A stretch of DNA of 36,721 nucleotides, taken from contig NZ_JAIZ01000049.1 in NCBI RefSeq assembly GCF_000710465.2, forward strand, positions 1-36,721, given 5' to 3'. How positions within the stretch are numbered: the stretch's first letter is position 1; each line of letters opens with the position of its first letter. Source of the DNA: Kitasatospora sp. MBT63. GTDB lineage: Bacteria > Actinomycetota > Actinomycetes > Streptomycetales > Streptomycetaceae. Below are positions 33,081 through 36,721 of the stretch, in pieces. The notes under the pieces were generated by a model. It was not told the DNA's origin and did not search any database. It was given only the letters and a program-made list of their open reading frames with translations. Both the position numbers and the translations under genes were made by a program.

Positions 33081-33629
33081 ATGCGCATTCCGCGGCTACG
33101 GCCGAACCGGCTGGTCCGGCGCCGGCCCCGGCAGGCGGCCCGGACGGCCGTCCTCGACCCGCAGGGCTGGGTCTTCCTGCTGCGCTCCGACAACAGCGAG
33201 GTCGGCGTGCACTGGAACATGCCCGGCGGCGGCCTGGAGGAGGACGAGTCCCCGCAGGACGGCGCGCGCCGGGAACTCCACGAGGAGACCGGCTGGACCG
33301 ACCTGGCACCCGGCCCGCTGCTGTGCACCTGGGAGCACGACTTCACCTGGCACGGCATCCCCGTCCGGCAGCACGAGCACATCTTCCTCGGCCGGGGCCC
33401 GCGCAGGCAGCCGGCCGGCGACCTGAGCGCCGTCCACCGGACCGACGGGATCCTCGACTGGCGCTGGTGGAGCCCCGCCGAGCTGGCCCGCGCCGACGCC
33501 GGACCGTTCTGGCCGCCGAACCTGCCTGCGCTGCTGGACACCGTGCGCCCGGACTGGTCGAACGGCCTCGCGCCGACCGAACCGGTCCACCTCGGGTACG
33601 TCCCGAACGGGCCACCGCGAGGGCGCTGA
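33081..33629 (+). CDS. Nudix hydrolase
   Basis: 182 residues from the ATG at 33081; the frame is open further upstream but codon use and domain layout favour this start. The Nudix box is complete: G50-x5-E56-x7-R64-E65-L66-x-E68-E69-x-G71 with the spaced acidic residues that bind Mg2+. Preceding strands TAVLDPQGWVFLLR and HWNMPGG and following WEHDFTWHGIPVRQHEHIFLGR complete the fold. It hydrolyses a nucleoside diphosphate linked to another moiety; specificity is not readable. The C-terminal WWSPAELARAD segment is common in this family. Confidence 0.92.
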   Translation: MRIPRLRPNRLVRRRPRQAARTAVLDPQGWVFLLRSDNSEVGVHWNMPGGGLEEDESPQDGARRELHEETGWTDLAPGPLLCTWEHDFTWHGIPVRQHEHIFLGRGPRRQPAGDLSAVHRTDGILDWRWWSPAELARADAGPFWPPNLPALLDTVRPDWSNGLAPTEPVHLGYVPNGPPRGR

Positions 33630-33721
33630 CATCGCGGCCCCGCCGCGACCCCGCCGCGGACGGGCTGCTGATCGGCAGCGGGCGGCCAGGCGGCGGATCG
33701 GCCGGGTGGGGCCCGCTGGTC

Positions 33722-34678
33722 TCAGAAGTTCCGGGGCCGGCGGTTCTCGGCCTTCCAGCCGTGCAGGTCGAGCTCCCGGTCGTGCAGCGCGTCGGGATTG
33801 ATCAGCACCGACAGCCGCACCCCAGCCAACTGCTCGAACACGAGCCCGGTCGCGGCCAGCAGCAACTCGGTCGGCACCGACACCACGATCGCGGCCCGCC
33901 ACGAGGGCAGCACCACCTGGCTGGTCCCACGGCCGGCCCGCACCAGGGTGGCGGCCACCCGCAGCGGCGGCCGGCCGCTCGACTGGGCCGCCACCTCCAG
34001 ATGGGCGGGGGAGGCACCGATCAGCACCCCCAGCGGCGCGCCCGCCTTCACCGCGGCGGTCCCGTCGGTGGTCCCGTCAGCCGTCCCGTCGGCCGTCCCG
34101 TCCTGGACCGGCGACCCCACCGACGCCTCGGCGGGGCCGTAGTCCGCCACCGGCCCGGCCGCCCGCGCGCCGTTCTCCGGGGACCCCGGCTGCGGATGGA
34201 TCCGGCTCAGCCGGCGCGAGGGCGTCGGCCGCCGCAGCCGCCGCAACTGCCCGCCGACGGCCTCCGCACCCACCCGCGCGCCCGTTTCCGGTCCGTACTC
34301 CGCCACCGGCCCGGCCGCACCCGGCCCCGCACCCGGCCGCGCGCCCCGGTCCGCCGTCGAGCGGTGGTCCGGTGGCGGGAGTTCCCGCGACAGATCCACC
34401 CCGGCGGCCTCCAGCAGACGGCGCACCTCCGCCTCCGGCTGGTGACAGGCAGCGGCCAACTCCCCAACGTCCGCGCCCCGTTCGTAGGCCGTCCGGAGCC
34501 GGGCACCGAGCGCGCCGAGCAGCTTGGCGGCCGTCCGCGCCTCGACGTCGGCGCTGCCGGCCGGCAGCGCGTCACCGGCCTGCCAGAGCTCCGGCCGGTC
34601 GCGTACCGGTCCGTCAGCTGACGGCCGGTCGGGCTGGGCAGGTTCGGACGTGGACCTGGTCCGGTCGAGCGTGGTCAT
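33722..34678 (-). CDS. uncharacterised protein with HTH-like N-terminal segment
   Basis: 318 residues; the ATG has GGAGGG 9 nt upstream. Residues ~47-95 are helical (TAAKLLGALGARLRTAYERGADVGELAAACHQ, then PEAEVRRLLEAAGVDLS) and resemble a short helix-turn-helix used to sense or bind DNA. The middle is Pro/Gly/Arg-rich with four tandem DGT[A/T] units. The C-terminal ~100 residues look beta-rich (PLRVAATLVRAGRGTSQVVLPSWRAAIVVSVPTELLLAATGLVFEQL). There is no membrane segment. I do not recognise the family; the N-terminal HTH plus a conserved C-terminal module would fit a transcription-associated protein, but this is inference. Confidence 0.7.
   Translation of the reverse strand: MTTLDRTRSTSEPAQPDRPSADGPVRDRPELWQAGDALPAGSADVEARTAAKLLGALGARLRTAYERGADVGELAAACHQPEAEVRRLLEAAGVDLSRELPPPDHRSTADRGARPGAGPGAAGPVAEYGPETGARVGAEAVGGQLRRLRRPTPSRRLSRIHPQPGSPENGARAAGPVADYGPAEASVGSPVQDGTADGTADGTTDGTAAVKAGAPLGVLIGASPAHLEVAAQSSGRPPLRVAATLVRAGRGTSQVVLPSWRAAIVVSVPTELLLAATGLVFEQLAGVRLSVLINPDALHDRELDLHGWKAENRRPRNF
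34059..34106. repeat. four 12-bp tandem repeats
   Basis: Units gtcccgtc[nnnn] start at 34059, 34071, 34083 and 34095 and encode the DGTA/DGTT repeat of the preceding hypothetical protein. Confidence 0.95.
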
Positions 34679-34806
34679 CGGTTACGGGCCCTCCGTGTGC
34701 GGGACACCGACGATCCTGCCCCACAAGCCGTGACGGGCCAAGGGCGCCCCGGCCCCACGGCACACCACCGGCAGAAAACCCCCACCGCCGCCGCCCGCCC
34801 CCGGCG

Positions 34807-34812
34807 TAGCAT
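34807..34812 (+). promoter_or_regulatory. -10 box of the trpS leader transcript
   Basis: TAGCAT is followed by 7 nt and the leader-peptide ATG at 34820, so the transcript is predicted to begin at that ATG. The -35 is not convincing. Confidence 0.5.
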
Positions 34813-34819
34813 CGGCGGC

Positions 34820-34867
34820 ATGAAGCCCCCGCACCTCGCTTCCAGCCTGAGCTGGTGGCCGTCCTAG
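34820..34867 (+). CDS. trpL: Trp-Trp leader peptide of trpS attenuator
   Basis: A 15-residue peptide, MKPPHLASSLSWWPS, followed by TAG. Two consecutive Trp codons (34853-34858) sit inside the first arm of the adjacent hairpin, the classical arrangement for ribosome-mediated attenuation: scarce charged tRNA-Trp stalls the ribosome there. The gene downstream is tryptophanyl-tRNA synthetase. Its length, codon content and secondary-structure context make a chance ORF unlikely. Confidence 0.88.
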   Translation: MKPPHLASSLSWWPS

Positions 34868-34914
34868 GACGGCCACCCCTTCAGCACGACCAGGGCCGTC
34901 CGCTCGGACGGCCC
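34854..34914 (+). promoter_or_regulatory. four-segment transcription attenuator of trpS
   Basis: Four complementary segments built on one 8-mer: segment 1 GGCCGTCC (34857-34864), segment 2 GGACGGCC (34867-34874), segment 3 GGCCGTCC (34894-34901), segment 4 GGACGGCC (34906-34913). 1:2 extends to an 11-bp stem (34854-34864/34867-34877) that includes the second Trp codon. 3:4 is the terminator (34893-34901/34906-34914, loop GCTC). 2:3 is the antiterminator that forms when a ribosome stalled at the Trp codons masks segment 1. Confidence 0.88.
34893..34914 (+). terminator. attenuator terminator hairpin
   Basis: Perfect 9-bp GC-rich stem GGGCCGTCC/GGACGGCCC with a 4-nt loop, followed by TGTTACAT, a poor T-run typical of high-GC actinomycetes. 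Confidence 0.8.
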
Positions 34915-35002
34915 TGTTACATCTCCTGACGGACAGGTCCCCGACCGCCGCGGACGGCCGCACCCACCCCGCGCCCGCGCCCGTCACCGGAGGTCCACCC
35001 CC

Positions 35003-36013
35003 GTGCACACCGTCGAATCCGTCCGCCGCAGCCCGCACGCCCACCGTGTCCTCACCGGCGACCGCCCCACCGGCCCGCTCCACCTCGGGCACTACTTCGG
35101 CACCCTCCAGAACCGCATCCGCCTCCAGGACGCCGGGGTCGAACTCTTCCTGGTGATCGCCGACTACCAGGTCCTCACCGACCGGGACGTCGCCGACCGC
35201 CCGGCCGAGCACGCCGAGAACCTGGTGCTCGACTACCTGGCGGCCGGAGTCGACCCCCAGCGGGCCACGGTCTTCACCCACAGCTCCGTCCCCGCGCTCA
35301 ACCAACTGCTGCTGCCCTTCCTCAGCCTGGTCAGCGTCGCCGAACTCGGCCGCAACCCGACCGTCAAGGACGAGATCGCACACTCCCGGCAGTCCGCCGT
35401 CAGCGGCCTGATGTTCACGTACCCGGTCCACCAGGCGGCCGACATCCTGTTCTGCAAGGCCGACCTGGTCCCCGTGGGCCAGGACCAGCTCCCGCACCTG
35501 GAAACCACCCGCACCATCGCCCGGCGCTTCAACGACCGCTACCGGACCGGCCTGTTCCCCGAACCCGAGGCACTGCTCTCCACCGCCCCCCTGCTCCCGG
35601 GCACCGACGGCGGCAAGATGAGCAAGAGCCGCGGCAACGCCATCGCGCTGGGCGCCACCGAGGACGAGACGGCCCGGCTGATCCGCGGCGCCACCACCGA
35701 CGCCGACCGGCACATCGGCTACGACCCCCGGAACCGGCCGGGAGTCGCCGGCCTGCTCCAGCTCGCCGCGCTCTGCCAGGACCGCGACCCGCACGACGTG
35801 GCCGCGGAGATCGGATCCGGCGGCGCCGCCCGGCTCAAGGCCACCGTCACCGAGGCGGTCAACGAGCACCTGCGCCCGCTGCGCCGCCGACGCGCCGAAC
35901 TCGCCACCGACCGGGGCCACCTGAGGGCCGTCCTCGCCGCCGGCAGCGAACGGGCCAACGCCGTCGCGAACGCCACCCTCGACGAAGTACGGGCCGCCAT
36001 GGGCTCGCTCTGA
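35003..36013 (+). CDS. trpS: tryptophanyl-tRNA synthetase
   Basis: 336 residues; the GTG has GGAGG 9 nt upstream (34989-34993). It charges tRNA-Trp. The class I motifs are HLGH (27-30, in RPTGPLHLGHYFG) and KMSKS (205-209). QDQLPHLETTRTIARRFNDRY and FVIADYQVLTD-type segments (here LVIADYQVLTDRD) and SVAELGRNPTVKDEIAHS mark the subgroup with a long substrate loop, distinct from the housekeeping form with HxGN. Streptomycetes often carry such a second TrpRS that resists indolmycin-type inhibitors; in S. coelicolor an auxiliary, antibiotic-resistant enzyme is known to be controlled by ribosome-mediated attenuation. The leader found here fits that role, but resistance is not shown by the sequence. 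Confidence 0.94.
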   Translation: MHTVESVRRSPHAHRVLTGDRPTGPLHLGHYFGTLQNRIRLQDAGVELFLVIADYQVLTDRDVADRPAEHAENLVLDYLAAGVDPQRATVFTHSSVPALNQLLLPFLSLVSVAELGRNPTVKDEIAHSRQSAVSGLMFTYPVHQAADILFCKADLVPVGQDQLPHLETTRTIARRFNDRYRTGLFPEPEALLSTAPLLPGTDGGKMSKSRGNAIALGATEDETARLIRGATTDADRHIGYDPRNRPGVAGLLQLAALCQDRDPHDVAAEIGSGGAARLKATVTEAVNEHLRPLRRRRAELATDRGHLRAVLAAGSERANAVANATLDEVRAAMGSL

Positions 36014-36100
36014 CGCGCCCGGGACGCCGAGGCCGCGGAGTCCGCCGGAGTCCGTGGGGCACGGGGGAGGCGCCGCGAATTCCGGCCCGCCTACGGGGGA

Positions 36101-36106
36101 TAACGT
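36101..36106 (+). promoter_or_regulatory. possible -10 box of LD-carboxypeptidase gene
   Basis: TAACGT lies 36 nt before the ATG at 36143. No good -35 is visible, so confidence is low. The gene has its own ribosome-binding site, GGAAGGG at 36129-36135. Confidence 0.3.
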
Positions 36107-36142
36107 CATCGGCAGTGCACCGACGACCGGAAGGGCCTGTCG

Positions 36143-36721
36143 ATGGTTCAGCTACCGTCCCCGCCGGCCGACCGCGGCCCCCGACCGCGCCACCTGGTCC
36201 CCGGTGACCAGGTGGCGCTGGTCGCGCCCAGCGGCCCGGTCGACCCAGCCCGGCTGGCACTCGGCACCCGGATCCTCCGGTCCTGGGGCCTGCGGCCGCG
36301 CCCCGCACCGCACCTCCTTGACCGCCACCCTGTCCTCGGCCACCTCGCCGGCACCGACGCCGACCGCGCGGCCGACTTCCAGCAGGCCTGGCTCGACCCC
36401 GGAACGGCGGCGGTCTTCTGCGCCCGCGGCGGCTACGGCACCCAGCGCATGGTCGAGCTGATCGACTGGGACGCGCTGCGCGCCGCACCTCCCAAGATCC
36501 TGGTCGGCTTCAGCGACGCCACCGTCCTGCACGAGGCGGTCGCCCGGCACCTGGGCATCCCCACCCTCTACGGACCCATGCCCGGCGCCGTCTCCTTCTC
36601 CGCCGACCCCCCGACCGCCGAGCACCTGCGCCGCACCCTGTTCGAGCCCGCCGGCACCACGGTGCTGACCTCCCGCACCGCCGCCACCCTCGTCCCCGGC
36701 CGGGCCCGCGGCACCACCGCC
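36143..36721 (+). CDS. LD-carboxypeptidase (peptidase S66), 5' part
   Basis: 193 codons are inside the window and the gene continues past the edge, so the stop is not seen; S66 enzymes are usually ~300 residues. The ATG has GGAAGGG 7 nt upstream. It cleaves the L,D-bond of tetrapeptide stems during murein recycling. Signatures: LVPGDQVALVAPSGPVDPARL (start of the fold), AAVFCARGGYGTQRMVELID and KILVGFSDATVLHEAV, where the Ser in GFSD is the nucleophile; the His and Glu partners lie beyond the edge. It lies 129 nt after trpS on the same strand but likely has its own promoter. Confidence 0.9.
   Translation, partial: MVQLPSPPADRGPRPRHLVPGDQVALVAPSGPVDPARLALGTRILRSWGLRPRPAPHLLDRHPVLGHLAGTDADRAADFQQAWLDPGTAAVFCARGGYGTQRMVELIDWDALRAAPPKILVGFSDATVLHEAVARHLGIPTLYGPMPGAVSFSADPPTAEHLRRTLFEPAGTTVLTSRTAATLVPGRARGTTA

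Overview
The window is chromosomal DNA from a streptomycete (Streptomyces or a close relative such as Kitasatospora). The basis is the very high GC with GC-rich third codon positions, an adpA-orn pair with an in-frame TTA codon in adpA, a leucine-catabolism (liu-type) acyl-CoA carboxylase operon, many TAnnnT -10 boxes placed 6-8 nt before start codons (leaderless genes), and few conventional U-tract terminators. The genus is an inference. I see no insertion sequence, prophage, CRISPR array or origin. The DNA reads as core chromosome.

Left part (1-12 kb). A tRNA-Lys(CTT) is cut by the left edge. It is followed by two small conserved-type proteins, then a tightly overlapping three-gene minus-strand operon (5818-1522): a Cas4/AddB-like PD-(D/E)XK nuclease with an iron-sulfur cysteine pattern, a protein of unknown function, and a UPF1/Dna2-like SF1 helicase. 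This operon is the best candidate for an uncharacterised DNA-processing system here. Next come a histidine phosphatase, an HTH regulator with a helical-repeat C-terminus, a small primase/polymerase-like protein, a spermidine-synthase-like protein, a membrane-anchored protein and a hotdog thioesterase.

Centre (12-20 kb). tRNA-His with a strong terminator, then orn (oligoribonuclease) overlapping the stop of adpA, the master developmental regulator. This AdpA is about twice the usual length because of long low-complexity N- and C-terminal extensions. After a ~700 bp upstream region come a GNAT acetyltransferase, a HAD hydrolase and a universal stress protein.

Right-centre (20-27.6 kb). A complete leucine-degradation operon on the minus strand: accD1 (carboxyltransferase), accA1 (biotin carboxylase/BCCP), hmgL and acdH. 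It is divergent from a TetR-family regulator. The 67 bp between the accD1 -10 and the regulator start holds two palindromes that overlap both promoters. Together the genes take isovaleryl-CoA to 3-methylcrotonyl-CoA, carboxylate it, and cleave HMG-CoA; the methylglutaconyl-CoA hydratase is not in the window.

Right part (27.9-36.7 kb). A 1350-residue fused ABC exporter with one degenerate and one canonical ATP site and a His/Asp/Glu-rich insert in the first nucleotide-binding domain; an ATP-grasp protein and a Nudix hydrolase, divergent; an uncharacterised protein; a tryptophanyl-tRNA synthetase preceded by a tiny Trp-Trp leader peptide and a four-segment attenuator; and the start of an LD-carboxypeptidase that runs off the edge.

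A recurring feature is in-frame tandem repeats (9-30 bp units) that make low-complexity linkers or tails in at least six otherwise conserved proteins.
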